The notes: a model not told the origin generated them from the sequence alone. A DNA stretch of 64,000 nt from Amphiura filiformis (GCF_039555335.1 NC_092642.1:60615776-60679775); one strand, 5' to 3'. Positions 1 to 16,978 are shown, numbered from the stretch's first letter. Made by a program: numbers and translations.

Positions 1-1451
1 ATTTTTTTTTTTTTTTTAAAATCTGATTTTTTGGAAAAATACAAAAAATCGGAATTCGATTTAAATCGGAAGATTGGCATCTCTGTAGAATGGCATGCAC
101 ACAGTTGGGCTTAATGCTTACGCTTAGCTGTGCGTTGTGTGATGTGTAAGTGGCGCTGCGTTTATGTGAATTTACGCGAAAGCGTGAGTTGGGACTTTAT
201 TGACTCGCGCAGTAACAAAAGCCGAATAATTTCCGGCTTATATAAACCGAACAAACTCATCAGAGCCTTTGTCAAGAGGAGAAATCTCGGAAAGGAAACC
301 AGAAATTTCCCACTATACATGATACAAGGAACCATGTACAAAGAAATAAAACGTTCTCAGAGACTAGTTCGATTATAAACTGAGGTAAATTATGTGACTG
401 GCCCAGCATGAGAATAGACATTGACAAAACAGCCTGGAAATAATTAATTCCCTATACTTCTGTACAGAGCAAGGTACAAGCATGGCAGGAAAAAGTGGGC
501 AATACGGGAAGCTCATTGCCGGGAAATTTTTGTTTTTTGACCAAAAAAATAAAGTAATACATAAGGGAAATATGTCATACTGGAGGGAAGTTTGGTAAAA
601 CTGGAGGGAAATTCTGGATTGCTTGCAGGAAGAAAAACAACATTTTTTCAGCCTCTGGGTACAAGCAAACAGCCTGAAATTGGGCAAAAGCCTGATAATT
701 CTCATGTCTGACTTAACAGCCCCATTGGTTTCAGATCTAAGTGCCTGATTTCTTTTTATCTATTTTTTTATTTTTCCCTGTGATTCATATAGACATTCGG
801 ACTTGCATGCGAGAATACTGCAGGTGGAGTATCTCTGTATAGTGCATTGGGCTATTCCAGCTGAAATCCATACACCCCTATGGAAGACAAGACTTTAATC
901 TCCCGCACAGAGGGGTGTAAAACTCAAATGGAATCACCCATTCAAGTAATCCCATTTGAAATTCACACTCCCTTTGTGGAAGGATAAGGTTGTGTCTTTC
1001 ATAGGGGGTGTGTGGATTTTGAATGGAATAGCCCATTTAGGGATATCAGGGGAAGGAATATATACATGTAGGATGTCAAAATGATAAATTACCAATCCAT
1101 GGGGTTTACCTTATAACCAAACTGGGATATAATTCCTGTAACTATATTTCCCGCAAAAAACGCAAAATCTTAAAAAAAAAATTTTTTTTTTAAAGATTTT
1201 TTCAAAAATATCAAATAACGCATTTGGAGCCAAAATACGCAAATTGCGGGGCAAATAATGCAATTGCGTATTCTTAGCAGCCCTATATATATAGGTCATA
1301 TTTTTCAGGCAATCAAGCTGCACCAAAGTGGCTCCTCCACAGCAGCAATTCTATGATCTATGGCATATATTATAGTACTTGCTGATTTCATAGCTCCCCA
1401 GAGGTGTGAAAAAGAGCCACTCGGACTGTACTGGATATAAATAAGCCTTAC
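1..1451. other. Left flank: downstream intron of the Piwi-like gene, no exon recognised
   Basis: This stretch lies 3' of the second coding exon of the minus-strand Piwi-like gene, so it is probably intron. A T-rich/A-rich start (1-75) resembles the low-complexity block near 18250-18400. A palindromic element lies at 848-1035. I found no further exon with splice sites in the correct phase; the gene presumably continues to the left of the window. Confidence 0.4.
848..1035. mobile_element. Palindromic MITE, GGGCTATTCC family
   Basis: The ends are inverted copies: TGGGCTATTCCA at the left and its complement (ending GAATAGCCCA) at the right. About 40 bp of imperfect terminal inverted repeat continues inward (CCATACACCCCTATG against CATAGGGGGTGTGTGG), and the central part is also partly self-complementary. 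There is no coding capacity. No clear target duplication is visible. A half copy of what looks like the same family (GGATTTCAACTGGAATAGC) lies at 31448-31466 at the edge of the satellite array. Confidence 0.6.
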
Positions 1452-2441
1452 CTTGCGACTCTTGTGGTGGCGAGTCTGACAGTCTTGGTGGGCTGGGTGT
1501 CGCACCTGGCCTCGATACTGGCTGCTGGCCTAAGGCTGCAATGCCGCGACCAAAAGGTGCTGCCCCCGCTGCTCCCAGGGCTGCTAGACCTCGTCCTGCG
1601 GGTCTGCTGGGAGAGGCCTGGGGCGCTGCTCCAGCTGTAAGAAATATCAAATGGGATAGTATGGTTAACGAACAGCACTTGAAATAGATCAGACTCTTTA
1701 GTTTGGCCATGAAAATTACCGAGACTTCTACATATGTATGAATAATATTATGCAGGTCCATCACATTGTGACACCCCTCAGCACTTCCATTTTCATCATC
1801 TGTCCCTTTTTCTTGCAAAAATTCTCCCTCCCAGACTCGTTTGAATTAGAACTGAATTTACACAATTAGCAACTTTGTGATGAATCAAATGATTCTAAAC
1901 AAAAGTCAAAAACACCTTTTGGCGAGACTCAAATAATTAGCACTCAACTTATAGCGCACCACATCATTTATTGTTCAAAGTTCCAGTTACATGTGCTGGT
2001 TACTATATACATGTATGCACATTGCACAACATGGCCATGCATTGCGCATTGTGAAACCTGAAGTGTGTAAGAAAGATCAGCTGGTCAAATGCTCCACAAA
2101 TGACAGTATAACTTTGAACAATTACCGTAACAACAAAAACTTTACATTGTTCCCAATCTGAGTCTTATATGTTTATAATACAGTAGAGTCTTCTTGACAA
2201 TTTATGTAAACAGTATGTGCATACCTTCTCCGGGCTTAGCTTGTTGCATCTGCTGATACAACTGGGCAAGATGCTGCCCTCGTCCAGTCGGGACATGTCC
2301 GGGTTGCGGTGGTGAGCTCCTCTGTTGACCTGTTTCTGCACTTGTCTCACTCTCTCTCGCCTGAGCTCCTGGCGCTCTGGGTGGCTCCTCCAAGAGCTTG
2401 AAGAGCGCGGCTCCACGGCCCCCTCTTCCGTAGCCGGCCAT
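1452..2441 (-). CDS. Probable Piwi-class Argonaute, first two coding exons (partial)
   Basis: Exon 1 runs 2441-2225 from an ATG and exon 2 runs 1634-1452. Donors (GTATGC, GTAAGG) and acceptor (TTCTTACAG) are good, and the phases agree (one base left, then two bases taken). The roughly 133 residues read are rich in G, R, Q, A and P. They contain repeated GRG/RGG motifs: GYGRGGRGAALFKLLEEP at the start, then PTGRGQHLAQLYQQ, AGRGLAALG and FGRGIAALGQQ. Such arginine-glycine tails, which bind Tudor proteins once methylated, are typical of animal Piwi proteins, where blocks of the GRGAALL type recur before the PAZ domain. PAZ and PIWI domains are not in the window, so the family call rests only on N-terminal style; another RG-rich protein remains possible. 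Exon 2 leaves one base, so the next exon must begin with two bases completing a G-initial codon. Confidence 0.5.
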
Positions 2442-3198
2442 TGTTAACTTGTCACTGTTGACTTATCTTTCCTATTCTCTATGTCGATTCTACGATTAAT
2501 TTACATCAGTTATATACAAGTTAGCTGTAGACAAAAAAAGAGAAGGGAAAAAAAGATACGGTGTTCAAGAGGTAGATCTATTAACACACTGTCCTGCATT
2601 TGAGAACCCAAACTGATGAAAATTAGGATTGAAAAATCTTTTAAATTTAATTACACAGGTACACTACAGTACCGAATGTTGCATTTTCCAAAGGGGGCGA
2701 TTATTAGGTCATTTTTAGAACGATAATTCCCATTAAAATCATTAGGTAAGTCTATAATTCACACTGAAATGACAAACCATGAACTTGGGAACGATCACTT
2801 CTGGGTTTACGATCAGACTTTTGGGGAGGCCACCAAATTAAAGCCATTGCCTGCCCTCTTTCAGTTTTTCCCATGTATCAAGACCTTTGTCAACTTCAAG
2901 GCATTCTTCATCACTCATTGTGCCCTTCTTTGTCTTTGCCCAGTAGCCTTGAAAATGGGTGTCCTTGCTGAATAGGAAAGTACCAGCGTTTACAGTACCG
3001 CACTGGGCGCCAACATGCCCAAGCTCCGCGTATGTCGCTCATTAACATGGTGCTCGCGTCAATCTGAGCAAGGGACTGTCGTTCTTCTCTGAAACCAAGT
3101 GAAGTGTAACCTAGATTTCTCGAGCAAAATTTCTTCACAAACAAATCAAAGAAAAGTCTACTGCATATTTAACATTAGTGCGCCCAGTCCTACATGTA

Positions 3199-3409
3199 TA
3201 GCTAAAATAATATAGTTTCTCGATCATGAGAGCTCAATAGGCACGCAATGACAATTGCGTTGACGTAAACGCCTGCCACACACGCTTTTGTGAAGCGCTG
3301 CATTTCCTGTGCATGCACAATCAATCGCGCTATTGTGTCATTCCACTAAACTTGCGACATTACGCAGTACATTCATACTCTCATGATCGAGAAATTATCA
3401 TTTTAGCTA
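3199..3409. mobile_element. TA-flanked MITE (Tc1/mariner type)
   Basis: Inverted ends of about 33 bp: TAGCTAAAATAATATAGTTT continuing through CTCGATCATGAGAG at the left, and CTCTCATGATCGAGAAATT ending TTTTAGCTA at the right. A TA dinucleotide lies at each outer edge (3197-3198 and 3410-3411). About 211 bp, non-coding. TA duplication plus long inverted repeats fits a non-autonomous Tc1/mariner element. Confidence 0.65.
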
Positions 3410-3453
3410 TAGTACGCCAATTGTGCGTGGGACACATACAGAGCAGGGCTAAT

Positions 3454-3760
3454 AAACAAGCATGAAAGTATGCAGAGAAAAGCTACAAGATTTTGCACAG
3501 GTGACTAGTATGACTACCAAAGTCAAGCAGTGTCACTCAAACAAATGTTAGAAGTTCCTGGATGGGACACTTTCGATGTCAGAAGGGAGAGGAATTGTTT
3601 AGCTAGCCTATGTTTTACAAAATCCAATATGAGTTGGTAGGAATTTATACAAAGAATCCTACATTCAAACCTCTTCTGCTGCAGGTTTAAGAAGAAATCA
3701 CCACTTCCATGTTTAAATTCCATTATTCATCAAGAAGGATGTAGTAGGCCTAAACCTATA
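3454..3760 (+). pseudogene. Decayed C-terminal piece of a LINE reverse transcriptase ORF
   Basis: The plus-strand reading beginning MQRKATRFCTGD, then (after an in-frame stop) SLKQMLEVPGWDTFDVRRER, matches the tail region of CR1/L2/Jockey-type LINE proteins, where a QRRAARF motif is followed by a short helix and a W-x-T-L-x-x-R-R motif. The reading is interrupted by at least one stop and the reverse transcriptase core is absent. This is a small dead fragment. The clade cannot be assigned with confidence. Confidence 0.55.
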
Positions 3761-3991
3761 AAAAATTTTCCCAAGAACTTGCAGAGCATGGAATTCCCTC
3801 ACTCAAACCACTATATCACTCCAACCCCATCTTTAGGGGTACATTGCGGTGCACCGTAACGCACCCCAAAAAATTGTTGTGTTGCCCTCACACAAGCAAA
3901 CTTATGTACAAATTTGACTTATGCAAATGAATCAACCACAGCTCATTACAACCCAATGACATCACCAGCTCAAATTACATCTCATTGAAAT

Positions 3992-4333
3992 ACATGTTGT
4001 ATACTGATATAAGTGGAACCAACATTACTCAAATTTTGTAAAAAAAGTTTTTCTGAGGTTTTCAAAGTTTTTCTACGAAAATTTAAGGTTTATTCAAGCT
4101 ACTTGTGTAGGAAGTACGAGTGGAGACAGTTAAATGTTGATTGACAAAAGTAATATGCATGAACATGTTGTATACTGATATAAGTGGAACCAACATTACT
4201 CAAATTTTGTAAAAAAAGTTTTTCTGAGGTTTTCAAAGTTTTTCTACGGAAATTTAAGGTTTATTCAAGCTACTTGTGTAGGAAGTACGAGTGGAGACAG
4301 TTAAATGTTGATTGACAAAAGTAATATGCATGA
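3992..4333. repeat. Two-copy tandem duplication, 171-bp period
   Basis: A block beginning ACATGTTGTATACTGATATA at 3992 is repeated from 4163 with almost no changes (one substitution seen, ACGAAAAT against ACGGAAAT). The second copy ends at TATGCATGAACAT. No protein reading or inverted ends are evident. The near identity means the duplication is young. Confidence 0.85.
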
Positions 4334-4777
4334 ACATTTTTCATAGTCCAGAACAAATTTTCTTGAAAATCCATGCACCTGATTGGTCAGTTCAGTGCAT
4401 GGGGTTGTAATGTGAGCAGCTCTGTGTACTATTGGTTTGTGGTTTCCCAACTGTGCAATTGATCATCATGGTGGTGGTACCTGGTGTGTTCTCATAATAA
4501 TTTGTACAGTGCCAAAAAAGCAATGGTGAAAGTTTGATTGTGCCTCAATTGACCGACCCTAATGCTGGTTTCATACTACCCTGCCGCTTGCCGCTATATG
4601 CCGTATTGCAGACAAACGGACACAATCAAGACTTGTCATTGGTTGAAACGCCCTGCCGCTTGCCGTTACAGTTACTGTCTCTTATACAATACATTTGAAA
4701 AATAATTTTAAAAAAAGAAAGAAAGAACTAAGAATCCTATTTTAAATATATATCCAAATAAAAGCATACAATATTAA

Positions 4778-5124
4778 GGGGGTACTACACCCCTGCCCAA
4801 TTTTGTGCCTATTTTTGCATTTTTCTCAAAAATTATAGTGCATTGGGGACAAGTAAGATATGTATATTATAATGGCAAGGACTACAACTACTGCACTGGA
4901 AATTTTATTTCAGCATAGACAACAGTTGTGGAGTTACAGTCAAAAATGAGGGAAAACCAATATTTGATCAATAAATCAATAACTACTTGCTTTGAGTTGC
5001 TGAATTTTCAGTACAGTAGTTGTAGTACTTGCCCCTGTATATACATATCTTACTTGCCACCAATGTGCTATAATTTCTGAGAAAAAAGAAAAATAGGCAC
5101 AAAATTGGGCAGGTGTAGTACCCC
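4778..5124. mobile_element. TTAA element A (347-bp MITE)
   Basis: Ends are GGGGGTACTACACC at the left and the complement of GGGGTACTACACCTGCCC at the right, and the inverted repeat extends about 35 bp (through CAATTTTGTGCCTATTTTT). The interior is also largely self-complementary. TTAA lies immediately outside each end (4774-4777 and 5125-5128), the target duplication of piggyBac-type transposases. It has no coding capacity. It is the first link of the chain at 4774-8681. Confidence 0.85.
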
Positions 5125-5128
5125 TTAA

Positions 5129-7439
5129 GGTAACTGTGTACTCTCAGACATGCATGTAGTAAAAGTGCAATAACTTTGTAATTATTTGTGCAAGACAAAT
5201 AAAAGTATAGATTTTTATAAAGGCAAGACATCAATAAATCTTAATATAAATACAGATTTGGGGTAAAAACAACAATTATGAAGAAAATCACAAAAAAGTG
5301 AGTTTTTGGCAATATTTGTTAGGTACATCATAACAAAAAAACACTCTTTCCAAAATATTTTATTTTGTTTTTAGCTCAATCTTGAGGCTCCATTCCAAAA
5401 ACGTTTTTTTTATTTTTTTGATATTGGCCTTAGCAGTGTTCGATTTTCATCTATTTTTTTGTGTAGCAAAAATTGCTACTCACTCTCAGATTTGAGTAGC
5501 ATTCCAAAATTTTGAGTAGCATTTTTTTTTTTCACCATTTTTTCATTTTTTTGTATTTTCTTGTCTTCTCACAGATTACTCTATGCTTTAAAAAATAGCA
5601 AAAATCAAACACTGGATACCATCTTAGGCTCTCCGCTCTTATCTATATTGGAAAAGAGAAAGGTCTCACCTTCTTGGAAAATCCACTTAAGAATAACAAT
5701 AGGCTACAATTGGCAGTTAGTCACAATGGGTGGCAAACAGAATTAACAGATGACACATTTACTGGGACCTTCATTCTTTTAATATTTCTTTCCATATATA
5801 TAATTTGGACGCAAATTCACATGGCTAATCAAGTATTTTGCGTCCATGTCACATGCATTTGGACGCAGACAAAACTTCGAAATTTTATCCTTAATTGATG
5901 ATAAAAATATGGAATGTTTATTCTTTTATATTTTTAAGATAATAAAAGCCCCACTATTTTGACCCACCTGCTGAGAATTGAAGTAAATTCTGCAATATTT
6001 GTAAATGCAACGTCAGGAAATCGTGCACTTTTTGCATGCTTTCCGAACGATCGCTGTACAGCTGTTTGATCACATGGCCTGGGGAAGTCCCGATTGATTT
6101 GTTTACAACGACGACGTGCCGCTAATGTGCGGTGTTTATTTAATTATTTATCACAACCTGACAATACTCAATTTTTAATATTTTAAGTTTATTTTCTCAT
6201 AAATAATCTAGGTTTCCTTTATTAGTATTATTGTTACGATGAATAAAAGCAATTTTAAAGACAAAATCCAAATGATAACCCTTTTTCGTATTATTTGTGG
6301 CAGCGCGTGTTTTAGTTTTTGTAGCATCAACAGCACGTTAATTTAAAAATAGAAACGCGGAAGTGAAAGTACGAACGAAAATTGCTCAAGATTGACAGAC
6401 TTTGCTCATGTTTTTGCACCTGTTTTTGACCACGTTTCGGACCAAAACTGACAGAGAAATGAGAAAAATTATCATAGCGAATGGAGATGGAATATCACGG
6501 CGAAAATGCACTTTAACGGTCGCAAGTAGGCATTTTCCCCCGATATTTTTGGATCGCATTTTTTTGCTACAGGTCTGTGTAGTTGAGTAGCAGCTTGTAA
6601 AAAATGACTCGCATTTTGCGATGCGAATCCAGGTAAATCGAACGCTGGGCCTTAGTTTTTGAGATATTGACCATATAAGGCATCAAATTGAACTTTTAAA
6701 ATTCACAAACGCCTATTTGCACAAAATGATGCCTAAAATCGAAATAGACCAAAATATAAAAAATGAGAAAACCGTTTCTTGAGTCGATCATGCTTTTTAC
6801 GATGATCATATTTGCTTACCTATAGATGCTGTATTTATTGAGTTATCGTAGTACCTAAATCGTCATTTTACCGAGAAAATGAACATTGAAATAATGGCCG
6901 TTAAAGTTTAAAGTGGTCACATTTTGCCCTTTTATCGAATCTCACAGGAGAATGTGGCAGGTTTCGTTTTTCTACCTTATATTATGTGAACATCGGGTAA
7001 ATCCACAGCCCGTTGAGAAGTTTGAGCGAAATCCATTCATAACTTGATATTCAAATCGAGGAAAAGAACTTGAAAAAACCCACATTTTATCAGCTAAAAC
7101 GGAGCCATTTGACCACTTGAAATTAGTGTTTCCAAAGGATGTGCCACGCATGCAGATAAGCGTCGCGTATGCGTAGCGTATCTGTGCGTTAACAAATTGC
7201 GCGATACGCAGCGCGATGCGTTGTTGCGCGCGTGTCACCCCGCTGATACAACAAAGGTTTTCTCTCTTTTAAAATTGCAAACACGAATGAAATTGTGAAA
7301 TAAAATCCATAAAATAGCGCAGTTGGAGCTTATAAATCCGGATTTTCTTTCCTTGTATTTATAAAAAACATAACAAAGTAACAAATATCAAAAAAGCTCA
7401 ATTTTGCGAAAGAAACAACGTCTTGAGTACACAGCCGCG
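5129..7439. mobile_element. TTAA element B, copy 1, interrupted by a hAT-like element
   Basis: Left end GGTAACTGTGTACTCTC and right end the complement of CGCGGCTGTGTACTCAAG are flanked by TTAA at 5125-5128 and 7440-7443. A second copy without the interruption lies at 21119-22210 (1092 bp). Subtracting the 1214-bp insert and its 8-bp duplication from this copy leaves 1089 bp, so the two copies agree in length. No transposase is recognised in either copy, so it is probably non-autonomous. Confidence 0.85.
5434..6647. mobile_element. hAT-like non-autonomous element inserted in element B
   Basis: Ends CAGTGTTCGATTT and, inverted, CAGCGTTCGATTTACCT. It is flanked by an exact 8-bp duplication GGCCTTAG (5426-5433 and 6648-6655), and the uninterrupted sequence is visible in element B copy 2 near 21405-21425. 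An 8-bp target duplication with CAG-type ends is diagnostic of the hAT superfamily. Near the left end the words GAGTAGCA and its complement recur. No hAT transposase is readable across its 1214 bp. Confidence 0.9.
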
Positions 7440-7443
7440 TTAA

Positions 7444-8001
7444 GGGATCTAAAATGAGCGTTTATTTCGTTTTTATAGTATTTTTTGTGGCACATGAGAG
7501 CACCTCAGACCTATCGAATTGTATTCTGAATACGAAGCATGTCTTTCTGATATCAAATAATTTTCATTTTTTGAAAATCACAATATAATACAAATTTTAT
7601 GACAAATTATAAAAATTTGATATGTTTCGAATTTTTGATATATAACAGTCCTCAAGTAAATTATATAAATCTAATGATATATTTTTAAAGTGTATGTAGC
7701 AGGGAGGAAAAGCCGATGGTCAATTGAAAATTTCGACCTTTCATATTGAAGATATGGATTTTTTTCCCAAAAAGACCTAATTTTTTTTGGTTTACTTTAA
7801 GATTACTTCAAGTACTGTTAAATATCAAAAATATCAATTTTTAATGATTTGCCATAAAATGTGTATTAAATTGCGAATTTCAAACATTCAAAATTATTTG
7901 ATATCAGAATGACATTCTTCGTATTCAGAATGCAATTCGATATGTCTGATGTGCTCTAATGTCCCAAAATAAATACTGTCCAAACGCTCATACCCCAGCC
8001 C
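7444..8001. mobile_element. TTAA element C, copy 1 (palindromic)
   Basis: Ends GGGATCTAAAATGAGCG and the complement of GGGCTGGGGTATGAGCG, flanked by TTAA at 7440-7443 and 8002-8005. The body is a long imperfect palindrome centred on a T-rich stretch near 7780. Two other copies, at 39930-40589 and 49582-50242, are about 660 bp; this copy is about 100 bp shorter because sequence around the palindrome centre is missing. Non-coding. Confidence 0.85.
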
Positions 8002-8005
8002 TTAA

Positions 8006-8677
8006 AGGCCCTTTCAGTGATTTCACAGGAATATTAAAAAAATGGAAATTTGTCAGAGTTGCTTAGAAATAAAGAATAAGTCTACAGAATTTCATTAAAC
8101 CACTTTTCCCTGAATACATCGACAAATTAGTCAAAAACAGAAGTTTTAGAAAGGTTTTCTACTTCAACTCAGATCGACTCGAGAAAATCGAGATTTTCGT
8201 ACAGTGCGCCACCAATCGACTGGAAAAACTTCCTAGTCCAGTGTTTCTAACACGGGGAAGTAGAGTCTAAATTGATTTAAAACAGAGTAACAGACGCTTA
8301 ATTTTTGTAGTAGAAAACAAAATAAGCAATTAAACGTCACCGAGGCAAACTAATGGTCAATTCAAATATGAAAAACAGTTAAAATTGTGTATTTTGTTTA
8401 AAATAGTAGCTACTGATGTAATAAGTAGTAGAAACAATACGCAACGCGTGTTGGTATGGTGGAGAGTGAGCTTCTTTCGATCTCGAGTCGGACTTTTGTA
8501 CTGTCAGTATCAAAAGTCCAGATTCATGTAAATGCTTTATTTTGTTTAAAATACACGGCTTTCGACCGAACCACTAGCAGGCTATGTTAGCACATCTATG
8601 CCAATTACAAAGGTACCAAAATCTGAATTTTGATGATTTTTACGATCGTCCGGATGAGCAAATCACTGAATGGGCCT
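8006..8677. mobile_element. TTAA element D (672 bp)
   Basis: Ends AGGCCCTTTCAGTGATTT and, inverted, AGGCCCATTCAGTGATTT (one mismatch in 18), flanked by TTAA at 8002-8005 and 8678-8681. A truncated copy of its right portion lies at 47160-47336. No transposase is recognised. It is the last link in the chain; sequence to its right resumes the interrupted host repeat. Confidence 0.8.
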
Positions 8678-9036
8678 TTAAAGCAAAATTGAGAAAATAG
8701 TAATCTGGCAACAGATCAATACACATTTTTTACGGAGTACCTCACTCCGTCTCCGTTTCAGGCTGTCTGTTATGGTCCGGAGGAACACCGTGGAAAACCG
8801 GATCTAGTAGTCCACAGATTTTTGACTCGCGTTACGGTGCACCGCTTCGGAGTAGCCGTGGGGGTAATCCAGAGCAGAGTAGCCGCAGCGGCAAGCGGCA
8901 GGAAAGTATGCTGGAGGCTTAACTCCTGAAAAATCAGGGTCGCATTGTTTTTCTTTGAATGATGATTTTTTACAGATTTGTTCAAAAAATCAATGTTTTA
9001 AACTTAAAATTAATATTTTATTGAAAGGACTATACT

Positions 9037-9346
9037 AGTTACTGTCTCTTATACAATACATTTGAAAAATAATTTAAAAAAAAGAAAGAAAGAACTAAGA
9101 ATCCTATTTTAAATATATATCCAAATAAAAGCATACAATATTAAAGCAAAATTGAGAAAATAGTAATCTGGCAACAGATCAATACACATTTTTTACGGAG
9201 TACCTCACTCCGTCTCCGTTTCAGGCTGTCTGTTCCGGTCCGGAGGTACACCGTGGAAAACCGGATCTAGTAGTCCACAGATTTTTGACTCGCGTTACGG
9301 TGCACCGCTTCGGAGTAGCCGTGGGGGTAATCCAGAGCAGAGTAGC
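9037..9346. repeat. Uninterrupted duplicate of the chain's insertion site
   Basis: This 310-bp segment matches 4670-4777 joined to 8678-8884 nearly base for base (differences include TTATGG against TTCCGG). The join in this copy is a single TTAA at 9141-9144, between GCATACAATA and AGCAAAATTG. It therefore shows the locus before the four TTAA elements inserted. It contains a GA-rich run and no gene. Confidence 0.9.
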
Positions 9347-10081
9347 TCCAGAATACACATCCAGTGCAGTGCAGTGAGAAATTGGATATTTCAATTATTT
9401 GGATACAAATGGCTGAATGAATGTGGCAAAATTGCTATGGAATTAGTACCAAAACAACTGATGATGATGATAACTTTTGATAAGACTCGAGGGAGCTTAG
9501 AGCATTCATAAAAATCAAAAGATTGCTAAATTTTTTATTCTTCTAATTTTATTTTTAAGCTTACCAAAACAACAGGCCTATCAATCTGCATCATCAGTCA
9601 AGTTGATTTTACCAATAGGTAAGCATTTAGAGGGGCTAATTAAAATATGAAAATAATCTTTAGTGATTTAGGCTAGATCACAATAAACAGCATGAACAGA
9701 GGAAGGTATTCTTTAAATATTAAATGCTTGACGTACAAGACCAATAATATGAACAAACATGATACATAAATAAAACATAATTTTAGAACAAAAACACTCA
9801 CGCAACATGACAACCCTTTCTACAAAATGTAACCGTCCAAAATAAACGATTGTTGTTGACAAAATCGGAAAGAAGAACACATTTAGTATCCATTTTTGAT
9901 GATATAATGACTTTGACAGATATCAGAAACCCTTATTTTATAATTCAAATATCTCAATTTATGTGTGACAATGATAAATTGTCCAAAATTTACCTATATT
10001 TGCTAAAATATAGCGCCCAAAGTGTCACATCTTCTTATCATCACGTTTCCACAGTTCATGGTTCAGCGCTGAAATGACCTC
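9347..10081. other. Intergenic region upstream of PCNA
   Basis: AT-rich DNA between the element nest and the PCNA promoter. Short readings occur but none resembles a known protein, and codon use looks random. Nothing further is supported. Confidence 0.4.
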
Positions 10082-15600
<5,519 letters not shown>

Positions 15601-16484
15601 ATTTTGGGAGCTTGAAAACTTTTGAAAAAGCCAGAACTCTAAATACCCTCAATTGAATGTGTGAATATTGTTCCAGAATACCTTTGTTTCTGTCACTGAT
15701 TGTTACATGTCCCTCAGGATTAGAATCACACAGTCTTTGATGTGTAGACATAAAAATGTCTGTTAAAATCAATTAGCGGGTTCTTTGCGAAATTCTAGCA
15801 TTGCTCATTCAGTATCAGAGGCGGAAAACATCAATTTGCGAATTGTTCAAAGTGACGGAAGTAAAGAGGTATTCTACCAATCGATCCACACAATTCAAGT
15901 AAGTTATTGATGACGCCAGGGTGAATCTTTTGCACACATTTGCTGCATCATTTGTGACAACATTGGATCCAAAAAACAGTTTGGTTCCCCATATTTTGTA
16001 AGGCTGGGAAATTTGGGTGGGTTCTCGGGTGCCAGGTTACCAAAGGTCATTATTTAATGTTTACAAGCTTTGCCCCAGCCTAGTTTGCCTAAAAAGCCAC
16101 ATAATCCTATTACGAGAGGTCGGAGTTAAACGTCAAACAAAGCTGTTCAAATTCAGTGCAAATTTCACTTTACTTGATCCTATAATTCGAGACCGAATTA
16201 AGATTTGTTAGCATTATATGACGTTCTGTCAATCAGGCCGAAACTGCCGTACTGCGCAGGTCAGCAACCAATTACGCCTCTTTAATTTTGTCTTTGTGAT
16301 TATACCTGCTCCTAAATTACCTGGGCACAACAATCCCAGCCTTGCTCTTATGTCAGAAAATGGCTCTTGTATTTTTCCAGTTCACATTTTTTTCTGAAGT
16401 GTTGGGAGTTGGATTGCAGTAGTAGTTTACAAACATTTCTATTATCTGCTATTGTCAAGACAATGTATATAGTTAACTTGTTAA

Positions 16485-16490
16485 ATTAAA
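16485..16490 (+). promoter_or_regulatory. Possible PCNA polyadenylation signal
   Basis: An ATTAAA hexamer lies about 885 bases after the stop codon in AT-rich sequence. It is the plausible variant signal I can see in the 3' region; an earlier site cannot be excluded. Not proven by any transcript. Confidence 0.3.
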
Positions 16491-16978
16491 GTCTTGGTTC
16501 TCAACTTCCAATACTTCAAAAAAAATCAACTGATTTACGACTTGTCTTATTTGAAACATCAAAACAAAAAAGTAAAAACAATGGTGGCAAATATATATAA
16601 ATTGGATATATATAATTCATTTCTATGTTAATAGTTTTCTACTGAAAAAAATATTTTTATTTAAAGGTAAACAACCCGCATACACATACCCAATCCTGCT
16701 TTTTGTACCAGTTGTGTTACAGCCATAATTTTCAATCTTTAAAATTGGTAATATTTTAACACATCCCAATCACATGATGCAGACTATCAACCAACAGGGA
16801 AAATCTGTGTGCTGTGAATTCTCGCATATATTGGAACAAATCGTACATGCGTTTACGACAGTATTTGGTATGTGCGTAGCAGTTCATGGAACAATTGGCC
16901 CTCGGTTAACGAACGGGTGATGCCAGGACTTGACCTGTTGGTGGTTGGTCTGTTTATTTTCTAGTCTGCAGTTCTTCA

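Larger units (their letters stand above)
2442..4559. other. Intergenic region with small repeats
   Basis: Lies between the ATG of the Piwi-like gene and the element nest that starts near 4560. It contains the probable promoter of the Piwi-like gene just above 2441, a TA-flanked MITE (3199-3409), a decayed LINE tail (3454-3760) and a two-unit tandem repeat (3992-4333). No conserved gene is seen in the remainder. Confidence 0.5.
4560..8920. mobile_element. Host element of the TTAA chain, GCCGCTTGCCG-ended (tentative Harbinger-like)
   Basis: The outer edges carry imperfect inverted repeats: CATACTACCCTGCCGCTTGC at the left (starting about 4563) and the complement of CATACTTTCCTGCCGCTTGC at the right (about 8884-8918). 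A TAA triplet sits outside each end, which would fit the 3-bp duplications of PIF/Harbinger elements, but the outermost bases match poorly. Only about 330 bp belongs to this element; the rest is the chain of later insertions at 4778-8677. No transposase is visible. Confidence 0.4.
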
